A stretch of DNA of 64,000 nucleotides from DASVRZ01 sp038230215 (GTDB lineage: Bacteria > Verrucomicrobiota > Verrucomicrobiia > Chthoniobacterales > DASVRZ01), in NCBI GenBank assembly GCA_038230215.1, contig JBBRNR010000004.1, positions 248,001-312,000 on the forward strand, read 5' to 3'. Both the position numbers and the translations under genes were made by a program. Of this stretch, positions 16,642 through 24,690 are shown in pieces; position 1 is the first letter of the stretch; each line of letters starts with the position of its first letter. A model generated the notes under the pieces. The model saw only the letters and a program-made list of their open reading frames with translations. It made no database searches and had not been told where the DNA came from.

Positions 16642-17701
16642 GATCTGTATATTCTAAAACTTGCCTGCGGACCTCTTCGAGCGAGCCGCGCACGCGAGCT
16701 CCGGAAGCCAAAATGTGCCCGCCGCCGCCAAAATGCTGGCAAATGGCGGACGCGCTGATTTTCGGGTCTTTGGAGCGCATGCTGATTCTAATGCGACCCT
16801 CGTCTTTACCAGGGAGTTCTTCGAAAAAGATGGCAATGATGACGCCTTCGACAGCGCGAATGTGATCGATGAGGCCTTCGTTGTCCTCGGGAATGACTCC
16901 GATGGATTGGGCGGCAGCTTGGGTGAGGGCGAAACTGGCGACGCGATTGTCGCTGGAGAAAGTGAGTTCATTGAGCAACGAGCGCAAAAGCTGGACGCGG
17001 CGCAGTGGATAACTGTCGTAAAGATCGCGAGAGATGCGGCCGACGTCGGCCCCTCGCTTGATGAGTTCTGCGCCGATCTCGTAGGTGCGCGCTGTCGTGG
17101 AGGGATATTGAAACGAACCCGTGTCGGTCGAGATGGCGACGAACAAATTTTCCGCCATCGCGGCGTCGATTTCCCAGCCCAACGCGGTGAAAAGCTCAAA
17201 CAAAATCTGACCCGTCGCTGGAGCTTGGGCGTCTATGTAACTCAGATCGCCGTAAGCCGGATTGCTGTGGTGATGATCGATATTGATCCAGAGTTTTGCG
17301 GAGCCAACGCTTTTCAGCGGAGTTCCAACGCGCTCTTGAACGGCGGTGTCGAGGACGATGACAACGTCGAATGTCTCGGGTAGTGCGGGCGTCTCGCCTG
17401 CTGCTGGAGGCATCTTGCCTCCAGATTCCCCGGAAACGAGGCCGGGCAGGATGCCCGACCCAGCAGGCGGGACGCCCGCACTACCCGAAACAATCACCAG
17501 CTCGGCTCCCGGCAAAAAACGCAGCTTTTCGAACATGCCATCCTCGTTCCAAGTGGTGACTTCCTTGCCCAGTTTTTGCAACGCGAGCGTCATCGCAATC
17601 TGGCAGCCGAGCGCATCGCCGTCCGGCCGCATGTGACTGAGGACGAGAAACTTCTGGTGGCGAGCGATGGCGTCGCCGATTTCGGCAAATGTAGCGTTCA
17701 A
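16619..17701 (-). CDS. nrnA: DHH/DHHA1 phosphoesterase (NrnA-like) with in-frame repeat insertion
   Basis: NrnA-type enzyme that degrades nanoRNAs and/or 3'-phosphoadenosine 5'-phosphate using two metal ions. 360 aa. Motifs: LSHMRPDGDALG (motif I), IDHHHSN (DHH-type motif III) and GGGGHILASGA (DHHA1). Residues ~72-109 (SAGVPPAGSG...GETPALPE) are not part of the family and are encoded by a three-hairpin palindromic element at 17376-17488 read in frame. The insertion sits just before the strand FDVVIVLDTA, in what is probably a surface loop, so the enzyme may still work. The start overlaps the rbfA stop by 4 bp. Confidence 0.9.
   Translation of the reverse strand: MNATFAEIGDAIARHQKFLVLSHMRPDGDALGCQIAMTLALQKLGKEVTTWNEDGMFEKLRFLPGAELVIVSGSAGVPPAGSGILPGLVSGESGGKMPPAAGETPALPETFDVVIVLDTAVQERVGTPLKSVGSAKLWINIDHHHSNPAYGDLSYIDAQAPATGQILFELFTALGWEIDAAMAENLFVAISTDTGSFQYPSTTARTYEIGAELIKRGADVGRISRDLYDSYPLRRVQLLRSLLNELTFSSDNRVASFALTQAAAQSIGVIPEDNEGLIDHIRAVEGVIIAIFFEELPGKDEGRIRISMRSKDPKISASAICQHFGGGGHILASGARVRGSLEEVRRQVLEYTDHEIRSHA
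17376..17488. repeat. Three-hairpin palindromic element inside nrnA
   Basis: Outer arms 17376-17403 and 17461-17488 are complementary over 28 bp with one mismatch. Two inner palindromes, around GGAGGCATCTTGCCTCC and CGGGCAGGATGCCCG, give a cloverleaf-like plan. Translated in frame on the minus strand it adds about 38 residues without a stop. Same family as 1153-1251. Confidence 0.92.
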
Positions 17702-18093
17702 GATTCCTCTGGATCCTCAGATTCCGATGGAACTCCCATGGGATTTCCCTCGCTGTCGAGCTCCTCGAGAATCGAGAAAATCCGGGTGGCCCGTTCCGCC
17801 GTGGTGTCGAATTTGAAATGCAGATGCGGCGTGTATTTGATGACCACGCGCTTGCTCATTTCGTGCTGAAGCATTTTCCGGTTGCTCTCCAGCTTGTGCA
17901 AAATGCTTTGGTAATTCGTCGTCTGACCCGTGCCGCCGAGCGCGGAAATAAAAACGTGCGCCTGTTTCAGATCGGGCGTGATGTCCACTTCGTTGATTGT
18001 AACGATGGTGCCGTCGAAGCGAATATGCCGCTGGATGATGTCACTGAGCTCACGCTTGATGAGTTCCTGGACACGCTGAAGACGATGGTTCAT
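17698..18093 (-). CDS. rbfA: Ribosome-binding factor A
   Basis: Assists late maturation of the 30S subunit by binding near the 5' end of 16S rRNA. 131 aa. The N-terminus MNHRLQRVQELIKRELSDIIQR and the KH-like core LKQAHVFISALGG match RbfA. The C-terminal tail is acidic and low-complexity (DSEGNPMGVPSESEDPEES). The tail carries the frequent TGGAACTC motif in antisense. Lies between infB and nrnA, as is common. Confidence 0.93.
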   Translation of the reverse strand: MNHRLQRVQELIKRELSDIIQRHIRFDGTIVTINEVDITPDLKQAHVFISALGGTGQTTNYQSILHKLESNRKMLQHEMSKRVVIKYTPHLHFKFDTTAERATRIFSILEELDSEGNPMGVPSESEDPEES

Positions 18094-18138
18094 GGCAAAA
18101 TGGGGAGCGCAGAATCGACTGCAACTCCGCTCAAAGAA

Positions 18139-20385
18139 CTACAGCTTCTGGGTGAACTTCTCGAGCGTGTAGCACTCAATAATGTCGCCCTCTTGATATT
18201 CGTCGTAATTGGCCAGCTTGATGCCGCACTCGAGACCGTTGCGGACCTCCTTGACCTCGTCTTGAAACCGGCGAAGCGTGGACATCGAGCCGTCGAAAAC
18301 CGCTTGTTTGCGACGCACAACACGGGCGCGTCCGGTGCGGACCATGCGACCATCGGTAACGATGCAACCAGCGACGGTGCCTCGGGTGAGATCGAATACT
18401 TGCTTGACCTCGGCGTGGCCGACAATGGCTTCGCGCGTCTCTGGATCGAGCAGACCGACCATGGCTTCCTTTACCTGATCAATGAGTTCGTAAATGATGC
18501 TAAACAGCTTGATCTGAACGTTTTCACGGCGGGCCGAGTTGGCCGCAGTGTTCTCGACCTTGACGTTGAAACCGATGATAACGGCGTTCGAGGCCGTCGC
18601 AAGAAGCACGTCGGATTCGGTGATCGGACCGACGCCGCTGTGAATGATGCGAAGGTTGATTTTCTTGCTCTTGATGTCGTTCAGCGAGGCGGAAACCGCT
18701 TCGAGCGAACCGTGCACATCGCACTTCAAAATGATTTCGATGAGCTTGTGCTGCTCGTCGGCCATAGCGTCAAAAAGGTTTTCCAGAGTCGCACGAGCCG
18801 GGGCGGCAAGCTTGGTCTGACGAACGGAATGGAGGCGCTCTTCACCCAGAGCCTTGGCTGCTTTTTCCGATTCCATGACGAGGAATTCGTCGCCGGAAGC
18901 AGGCACGCCGGTGAAACCGAGGACTTTGACCGGAGTGGAAGGCCCGGCCGTTTTCACCGAAGCACCAGTGTCGGTGGTCATGGCTTTGACTTTGCCAGAG
19001 AAATTGCCGCAGATGAAAGGGTCGCCGAGTTTGAGCGTGCCGACTTGGATGAGAATGGTGGCAGTCGGGCCGCGACCGGTTTCGACTTGCGATTCAATGA
19101 CGGTGCCGCGTGCTGCCGAGCTGGCGTCGGCGCGAAGTTCGAGCACCTCGGCTTCGAGCAGCATCAGTTCAAGAAGCTCGTCGATGCCCTTGCCTTTGGT
19201 CGCGGAAACCGGGACGCAAATCGTGTCGCCACCCCAATCCTCAGGCTGGAGTCCTTTATCCTGTAGCTGAGTTTTCACCCGATCCACGTTGGCGGAGGGG
19301 AGATCGATTTTGTTAATCGCAACGACGATTTTGACCTTGGCCGCCTTGGCGTGGTTGATCGCCTCGATTGTCTGCGGCATGAGTCCGTCATCCGCTGCGA
19401 CGACGAGCACGACGATGTCCGTAAGGTTCGCTCCGCGGGCACGCATCGCGGTAAAAGCCGCATGGCCCGGAGTGTCGAGAAAAGTGATTTTATGGCCGTT
19501 CCGCTCGACGGAATACGCGCCGATGTGCTGGGTGATTCCGCCCGCTTCGCCCGCAGTGACGCGCGTTTTGCGGATGGCGTCCATCAGCGAGGTCTTGCCG
19601 TGATCGACATGGCCCATGAAAGTGATGACTGGCGGACGGGAAACGAGTTCGTCCTCCTTGACCTCGATCTTGGGAGGCGGGGCAACGATGACAGCTTCAG
19701 CCTTGTGGACGCCGCCGCCTTTCTCGCGCTTCTCAACTTCAAAAACGGCTCCATGCAATTTGCAAACTGCCCCTGCCGTGTCGGGCTCGATAGTTTGGTT
19801 GATGTTGGCAAAAATGCCCATCGCCATGAGGTCTTTGATGACTTCAAACGGGCGGAGTTTGAGTTGCGTCGCCAGTTCCTTGACGATGATCGGGGGCTTG
19901 ATGTGAATGATGATCTCACCCGACTCGGACACTTCCGGCTCGGCACTTTCCACAGGAGAGGGAGCCGCTGGCACCACCTCGGCAACAGGAGCGCTGGCAC
20001 CCGTGATCTTCGAGATCGGCGGCATTGTGTGGCGATGCTTTTTGTCGTCGCTGCCCTTGGCAGGTTTGGCGTCAATCAGGGAAACGGCCTGGGCTTTTGG
20101 CGCTGGTGTCGCCGGAGTGACAGGCGCATGAGCCAGAGGCTTCGGTTTATGAATGGGTGCAGCTCCGATGCGAACCGTCGGCTTGATGGCATCGGCCGAG
20201 ATGACCTTCTTTTTCTTGGGAGAAATCAGATCCTCGGCGACGACCGGCTCAGCAGGGGCGACAGGCTGGACGGGAGCCGGTTTTTCAGGAGCAGCAGTGC
20301 GTTTGACGTCGTGCTTTTTGACTAGTGGCGATTTGCCAGAGGACTTCGTCGGAGAGCTGGATTTGGTAGTTGCTCGGGTTGCCAT
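18139..20385 (-). CDS. infB: Translation initiation factor IF-2
   Basis: GTPase that brings initiator tRNA to the 30S subunit. 748 aa. The N-terminal ~160 residues are Pro/Ala/Lys-rich linker. Residues ~165-215 form the IF2_N-like segment (IKPPIIVKELATQLKLRPFE, shown to 20). The G domain has GHVDHGKTSL, DTPGH and NKID, followed by the usual C-terminal beta-barrel domains ending in GDIIECYTLEKF. Second gene of the operon, 55 bp after nusA, 45 bp before rbfA. Confidence 0.96.
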   Translation of the reverse strand: MATRATTKSSSPTKSSGKSPLVKKHDVKRTAAPEKPAPVQPVAPAEPVVAEDLISPKKKKVISADAIKPTVRIGAAPIHKPKPLAHAPVTPATPAPKAQAVSLIDAKPAKGSDDKKHRHTMPPISKITGASAPVAEVVPAAPSPVESAEPEVSESGEIIIHIKPPIIVKELATQLKLRPFEVIKDLMAMGIFANINQTIEPDTAGAVCKLHGAVFEVEKREKGGGVHKAEAVIVAPPPKIEVKEDELVSRPPVITFMGHVDHGKTSLMDAIRKTRVTAGEAGGITQHIGAYSVERNGHKITFLDTPGHAAFTAMRARGANLTDIVVLVVAADDGLMPQTIEAINHAKAAKVKIVVAINKIDLPSANVDRVKTQLQDKGLQPEDWGGDTICVPVSATKGKGIDELLELMLLEAEVLELRADASSAARGTVIESQVETGRGPTATILIQVGTLKLGDPFICGNFSGKVKAMTTDTGASVKTAGPSTPVKVLGFTGVPASGDEFLVMESEKAAKALGEERLHSVRQTKLAAPARATLENLFDAMADEQHKLIEIILKCDVHGSLEAVSASLNDIKSKKINLRIIHSGVGPITESDVLLATASNAVIIGFNVKVENTAANSARRENVQIKLFSIIYELIDQVKEAMVGLLDPETREAIVGHAEVKQVFDLTRGTVAGCIVTDGRMVRTGRARVVRRKQAVFDGSMSTLRRFQDEVKEVRNGLECGIKLANYDEYQEGDIIECYTLEKFTQKL

Positions 20386-20440
20386 TCTGAAAATTTATTT
20401 AAAGGTAAGTTTGCTGCCACCTGATGGGATGGGAGCGGTT

Positions 20441-21688
20441 TCATTCGCCGCGTGCTTTTTTGGCGGCTTCTAGAATCGGTGCGGCGGCATCGGGATCGAT
20501 GCCAAGGATGCCAGCGATGTCTTCGGCTTCCAGTTCGCAGAGCATTTCCAAGGTGCTGACGCCGCCAGTAACGAGTTGACGTGCAACGGTTTCCTCAATG
20601 CCGAGAGGTTCTGCCAGCGCTTTCGCGGCGGCCGAGACGCGATGCTCGAAAACATCGGCGGCGGATTCTCCCTTGGAAATATTGATCTCCCAACCCGTCA
20701 GGCGCGAGGTGAGGCGGGCGTTCTGGCCCCGCTTGCCGATGGCGAGGGAAAGCTGGTCCTCGTCCACGGTGATTTGCATCGCTTTTTTGGTCTCGTCGAT
20801 GACGATGTTTTTGACCTTGGCTGGCTTGAGCGCTTCGAGCACGAATTCCTTGGGATCGGCACTCCAGCGGATGATGTCCACTTTCTCGTTGTTAAGTTCG
20901 CGAACGATGTTCTTCACGCGGCTTCCACGCATACCGACGCAGGAACCGACCGGGTCCACTTTGTCGATACTGCTGTGAACGGCGACTTTCGCCCGGAAAC
21001 CAGCCTCGCGGGCGATGGCTTTGATCTCCACGGTGCGGTCGGCGATTTCGCTGACTTCGAGTTCAAACAGACGGCGGATGAAGTTAGGATGACTGCGGGA
21101 AAGAATGATTTCTGGTCCTCGTGCGCCATTTTCCACTGCGACGACGTAGGCTCGAATGCGGTCGCCAATGTTGTAATCCTCCGTTGTTACCCGTTCGCGC
21201 TGAGGCATGATGGCCTCAAACTTGCCAAGGTCGATAATCACGTCGGAACGCTCGAATCGACGCACCGTTCCACTGACGATCTCGCCAGCGCGATCCTTGA
21301 ACTCATCGTAAAGGTTCTCTTTTTCCGCGAGCCGAATGCGTTGGAGCATGGTCTGGCGACAGGTCTGAGCGGCCACGCGGCCAAAATCTTTGGGAGTGAC
21401 TTCCACCTCGATGACTTCGCCGACTTGCGCATCCTTCTTGATCCGCTGGGCTTTCGCGATCGAGATTTGCTCGTGCTCATTCATCACCGGATCGGCTACG
21501 ATCAAGTTAGCCAGCGCCTTGATGGCACCCGTTTTGGGATCGATGTCGATGCGCATTTCACGCGCCGGACCTACGGAACGTCGCGAGGCGGACAGCAACG
21601 CCGTCTGCAAAGCTTCGAGAACAACGCTGCGATTGATCCCTTTGTCGCGTTCAAGGTGGTCGATATAGGCAATAAGCTCGGCGTTCAT
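20441..21688 (-). CDS. nusA: Transcription termination/antitermination factor NusA
   Basis: Binds RNA polymerase and nascent RNA, modulating pausing, termination and antitermination. 415 aa. N-terminal polymerase-binding domain, S1 domain (~130-200), tandem KH domains with the SCVGMRGSRVKNIVREL signature, and a C-terminal helix-hairpin-helix (EDIAGILGIDPDAA). First gene of the translation operon. rimP, usually just upstream, is absent here, replaced by an unrelated exported protein. An intrinsic terminator hairpin lies 25 bp upstream of the ATG. Confidence 0.96.
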   Translation of the reverse strand: MNAELIAYIDHLERDKGINRSVVLEALQTALLSASRRSVGPAREMRIDIDPKTGAIKALANLIVADPVMNEHEQISIAKAQRIKKDAQVGEVIEVEVTPKDFGRVAAQTCRQTMLQRIRLAEKENLYDEFKDRAGEIVSGTVRRFERSDVIIDLGKFEAIMPQRERVTTEDYNIGDRIRAYVVAVENGARGPEIILSRSHPNFIRRLFELEVSEIADRTVEIKAIAREAGFRAKVAVHSSIDKVDPVGSCVGMRGSRVKNIVRELNNEKVDIIRWSADPKEFVLEALKPAKVKNIVIDETKKAMQITVDEDQLSLAIGKRGQNARLTSRLTGWEINISKGESAADVFEHRVSAAAKALAEPLGIEETVARQLVTGGVSTLEMLCELEAEDIAGILGIDPDAAAPILEAAKKARGE

Positions 21689-21712
21689 GATATGAAAATT
21701 TCGTGTCGAGAC

Positions 21713-21740
21713 AAAAAAGAGTGGGAAGTCGTTCCCACTC
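21713..21740 (-). terminator. Intrinsic terminator in the nusA leader
   Basis: Perfect 9-bp stem (GAGTGGGAA/TTCCCACTC at 21719-21727 and 21732-21740, loop GTCG), followed on the minus strand by TTTTTT. It ends the upstream gene at 21852, but also lies 25 bp before nusA, too close to leave room for a promoter between them. Transcripts for nusA would therefore have to read through it, as in attenuation. Confidence 0.88.
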
Positions 21741-21851
21741 TGCTCACTCGATCAACTGGTTTACAAATACCCGACCGGCGGCGATGCGTCAAGAGACGAT
21801 GCTCCCAAGCCTCAATTCCCGTGACTCGAAGTTAGTTCAAGAAAAACTCCA

Positions 21852-22337
21852 CTAGCTTTTCACTGCCGCGCTGTGACTTTCGCGCAATTTTAGCTTTTTG
21901 CGCATGGAGTCCAGATCCTGCGGAGTCAGACCCGATGGAATGACTGCGACCCCGTCGGTGATGCGCTTGTCGATGAGGAGATCGGCGACATGGCGGCCAT
22001 TGACGAGGGCGATAAGAATTTTTCCCCGTTGCTCCATACTGAGCGTTTCCAAGAGGAGCTGGCCGTGATCATCCAGATAGAAATAGGCACCGATCGAGCC
22101 GTCGGCGTTTTGAAACGGCGTAAACGCCGCAATGTCCTGCTCCGAGATGGTAGCGATTTTCGACACGCGAATAGAGCTTGAGCCGTCGAGCAGCGGCACC
22201 GTTGTGCCGAAGGTGTCGCCATTGCTTTCCCCGACCTCGGCGTAAAAGCGGATGGTCACCAGCGGAGTCTTTTTCGCGCCAGCGATGGAAGCCAGGCCGA
22301 GCACGACAAGAAGGGGAATCAGAAGGAAACGACGCAT
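21852..22337 (-). CDS. Exported hypothetical protein
   Basis: 161 aa with a signal peptide (MRRFLLIPLLVVLGLASIAGA). The mature part has VTIRFYAEVGESNGDTF and KILIALVNGRHVADLLIDKR, then ITDGVAVIPSGLT. The order of strands faintly recalls the first periplasmic (P1) head domain of SecD. I do not recognise a named family. It is transcribed towards nusA and divergently from the BsuPI lipoprotein, with a terminator downstream. Confidence 0.7.
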   Translation of the reverse strand: MRRFLLIPLLVVLGLASIAGAKKTPLVTIRFYAEVGESNGDTFGTTVPLLDGSSSIRVSKIATISEQDIAAFTPFQNADGSIGAYFYLDDHGQLLLETLSMEQRGKILIALVNGRHVADLLIDKRITDGVAVIPSGLTPQDLDSMRKKLKLRESHSAAVKS

Positions 22338-22400
22338 GCCTTCTTGTCAGCGAAATCGAACGCCATTGCAACCTCCATCCCGTTTGTGTATCCGAATGGA

Positions 22401-23018
22401 ATGCAAGTCCGCTTTCCCGTATTCGCCCTCCTTCTACTTGGCCTCGCCGCCTGCTCCACCGAGCCCAAGGCTCCGAAATATCACCCGCCCGGCGAGCACG
22501 GCCTCGGCTGGCGCATCTTGCATCCTTTCGCCCGCAGCACAGCCGCCCCGGCTCCGACGGCTGCCGCGACCGCCTTTCAACCGGCTCCGCAACACGGCTT
22601 CGGCTGGCGCATTTTGCATCCGTTCGCCAAAAATGAAACCACCCCGCGCAAATCGGGCCTTCAAGTCACCGTCGAACCCGACTCCGCCGCGCCTTCCCTT
22701 CAGGCCATCAGCCAATTGGGCATCCGCATTTTGGTGACCAATTACACCAGCACGATGGTCTCGCTGACGTTTCCTACCAGCCAGCGGATCGAAATCACCG
22801 GACGCAGTGTGGATGGGAAAATCTTTTACTCTTATTCGACCAATCGCACCTTCGCCCAGGAAGTAAGCGTCCTCACGATCAACCCCGGCGAACGCCTCGA
22901 ATACAACGAAACCGTCCCGACTCGCTCCATGACTGCTGGCAGCACCTACCTCCTCACGGCCTCGGTAAAAGGTCAGTCTGGCTTGGAAGGCACTGCCTCG
23001 ATCACGCCGGTTCCCTGA
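22401..23018 (+). CDS. Lipoprotein with BsuPI-like domain
   Basis: 205 aa from ATG at 22401. The lipobox LLGLAAC gives a lipid-anchored Cys at about residue 18. A 14-residue segment is duplicated: HGLGWRILHPFA at ~32 and HGFGWRILHPFA at ~64. The C-terminal ~110 residues (LVTNYTSTMVSLTFPTSQRI to the end) look like the BsuPI/intracellular proteinase inhibitor beta-sandwich. Whether it inhibits a protease is unknown. Confidence 0.75.
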   Translation: MQVRFPVFALLLLGLAACSTEPKAPKYHPPGEHGLGWRILHPFARSTAAPAPTAAATAFQPAPQHGFGWRILHPFAKNETTPRKSGLQVTVEPDSAAPSLQAISQLGIRILVTNYTSTMVSLTFPTSQRIEITGRSVDGKIFYSYSTNRTFAQEVSVLTINPGERLEYNETVPTRSMTAGSTYLLTASVKGQSGLEGTASITPVP

Positions 23019-23020
23019 AG

Positions 23021-23110
23021 AGAAACCTGAAAGCAGAAACCCGAAACCTGAAGAATACGATCTCCTCAATGACTAAAAACTCAGGTTTCAAGTTTCAAAC
23101 TTCAAGTTTC
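23021..23110. repeat. Inverted repeat of GAAACCTGAAA type
   Basis: Left arm with GAAACCTGAAAGCAGAAACC and CGAAACCTGAAG; right arm (23079-23110) with CTCAGGTTTCAAGTTTCAAA and TTCAAGTTTC. Complementary arms form an imperfect hairpin between the BsuPI lipoprotein and the exonuclease gene. Same family as 11753-11843. Confidence 0.65.
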
Positions 23111-23133
23111 GCCCTTTCCCTTCCTAAATCAGC

Positions 23134-24072
23134 ATGAAGCTCCTCCTCATCGACGGGCATTACTACGTTTACCGCTCGTTCTTCGCCATTCGTGGGCTCA
23201 CCAATTCCGCCGGCACTCCGACCAACGCCGTCTACGGCTTCGTTAAGACCGTCCGGAAAATGCTGAAAGACCTCCAGCCCGACTTCGCCGCCGTCATCTG
23301 GGACGAAGGACTCCCCGAGCGCCGCACCCAGCTCCAACCCGACTATAAAGCCCAGCGCACCGAGATGCCCGGCGACATGATTCCCCAACTCGGCCTCATC
23401 CGCGATCTCGTCCCGATGATGGGCCTCGCCAGCCTCGGACTCGAGGGCCACGAAGCCGACGACCTCATGGCCAGCTACGCCGTGGCCGCCCGCGATCTGG
23501 GTCACGAAACCATCGTCGCCACCAACGACAAGGACCTCTTCCAACTCGTCGGGCCGCTCGTCCACGTTTATTCGACGAACAAGACCGACCTCGCCCAACC
23601 CACCGACCCCCACGCCTTGCTCGGACCCGACGCGGTGCTAAAAAAATGGGGCGTCGCACCTCCGCAGATCGGCGACATCCTCGCATTGATCGGCGACAGC
23701 GTGGACAACATCCCCGGCGTCCCCGGCATCGGCCCGAAGACCGCGACCCAACTCATCCAGCAATTCGGCAGCCTCGGCGCATTGCTCGCCAACCCGTCCG
23801 CCATTGCCAACGAAAAAGTCCGCGAGAAAATCATCAACGCCCGCGCCCAGATCGAGCAAAACTGCGAAATGGTCCGCCTCGACCTCGATCTTCCCCTCCC
23901 CCTCCCGCTGGAGTCGCTAACCATCTCGCCCCAATATCCCAAATGGATCGCTGAGATGCGCCGCTGCGAGTTCAAGGGCCTCACCGCCGAGATCGAAGTC
24001 GAAGCCGCCCAAGTCACGCCATCCCGCCAGCCTGTCTCTCCGACAAAAAACCAGGGCGAATTTCTTTTTTAA
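23134..24072 (+). CDS. Stand-alone 5'-3' exonuclease (Pol I N-domain type)
   Basis: 312 aa flap endonuclease/5'-3' exonuclease, equivalent to the N-terminal domain of DNA polymerase I. It has MKLLLIDGHYYVYRSFFAI, the metal-binding GLEGHEADDLMASY and NDKDLFQLV, and the H3TH region GDSVDNIPGVPGIGPKTATQ. It stops after this domain, so no polymerase is fused. It could process Okazaki fragments or repair flaps beside a separate Pol I. The C-terminal ~20 residues are basic and disordered. Confidence 0.92.
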   Translation: MKLLLIDGHYYVYRSFFAIRGLTNSAGTPTNAVYGFVKTVRKMLKDLQPDFAAVIWDEGLPERRTQLQPDYKAQRTEMPGDMIPQLGLIRDLVPMMGLASLGLEGHEADDLMASYAVAARDLGHETIVATNDKDLFQLVGPLVHVYSTNKTDLAQPTDPHALLGPDAVLKKWGVAPPQIGDILALIGDSVDNIPGVPGIGPKTATQLIQQFGSLGALLANPSAIANEKVREKIINARAQIEQNCEMVRLDLDLPLPLPLESLTISPQYPKWIAEMRRCEFKGLTAEIEVEAAQVTPSRQPVSPTKNQGEFLF

Positions 24073-24119
24073 GGAGTCCGCGCAAGGAGAGAATCTCCGT
24101 GTGAGCCATTAAGTATGGA

Positions 24120-24345
24120 GCGGCGACATCCAACAACGCTCCGCCGGGGTCGAGTAATGCTTCGCCGAGGTTGAGTAGTGCTCCGCCGAGGTCAAGTTAT
24201 GTCTCGCCCAGGTCAAGTTTTGCCCCGCCGAGGTCAAGTTTTCCCTTGCCGATGGACAACATTAGCCAGCCAATGCCAGGTATTGAGCCGCCGGGGTTAA
24301 GTTATGTCGCGCCGAGGTCAAGTTTTGGTCTGCCGATGGGCAACA
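24120..24345. repeat. Degenerate 21-nt tandem array
   Basis: About ten units of roughly 21 nt with consensus near CCGCCGAGGTCAAGTTTTGC (e.g. near 24137, 24158, 24179, 24200, 24221, then two interrupted by GATGGACAAC and GATGGGCAAC). One plus frame gives heptads such as SSAPPRS, SYVSPRS, SFAPPRS. Units are contiguous, without spacers. Same periodicity as 5873-6085 but a different sequence. Confidence 0.8.
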
Positions 24346-24409
24346 AGAGACACCTGAGAGGGGCGGTCTAATAAGTCGCGCATGGGACCGTTTGCATCCT
24401 GAATGGGTT

Positions 24410-24476
24410 GTAGCGTCGAGCCTGTGGCTCGAAGTTTATCGCCACCGAGCCAATCGAGCCACAGGCTCGACGCTAC
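24410..24476. repeat. Perfect 23-bp inverted repeat
   Basis: Arms 24410-24432 and 24454-24476 are exactly complementary over 23 bp (GTAGCGTCGAGCCTGTGGCT at the left end), separated by 21 nt. There is no T run, so it is not a typical terminator. It probably belongs to a dispersed palindromic repeat family. Confidence 0.9.
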
Positions 24477-24643
24477 CACCGACTTTTGCGACTCCCTCTA
24501 CCGCTCAACACGGGCCTCCCACAGCCCTTTTCGCACAGTCGTCTATCGTTCCTGAGAAATCCTGCGTTTCGCCCACAAAAAAATAATCTCAAACTGTGAG
24601 AAAAGGTTTTGTAAAAAGCCCGTTTAATTGAAATAACCGGGCA

Positions 24644-24671
24644 GGCGGGATCAAAACCACCCGCCGTTTTT
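24644..24671 (+). terminator. Terminator-like hairpin in the leader of the next gene
   Basis: GGCGGG/CCCGCC stem with a 10-nt loop followed by GTTTTT, ending 19 bp before the ATG at 24691. The position suggests a leader attenuator or the terminator of an upstream transcript. Confidence 0.6.
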
Positions 24672-24690
24672 AGAAAACCAGAGTTATTTT

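Larger units (their letters stand above)
24073..24690. other. Non-coding stretch holding repeats
   Basis: 618 bp without a convincing gene. It contains the 21-nt array, a perfect 23-bp inverted repeat and a terminator-like hairpin just before the next gene, listed separately. Confidence 0.7.

Noticed and set aside
17818..19266. 482-codon plus-strand reading frame opposite rbfA and infB
   Set aside because: Shadow across two conserved genes of the operon.
24120..24345. Possible CRISPR array
   Set aside because: Units are contiguous and degenerate, with no unique spacers of constant length and no cas genes.
24171..24371. 66-aa reading frame of SSFAPPR heptads as a gene
   Set aside because: It only reads through the repeat array, with no ribosome-binding site or independent coding signal.
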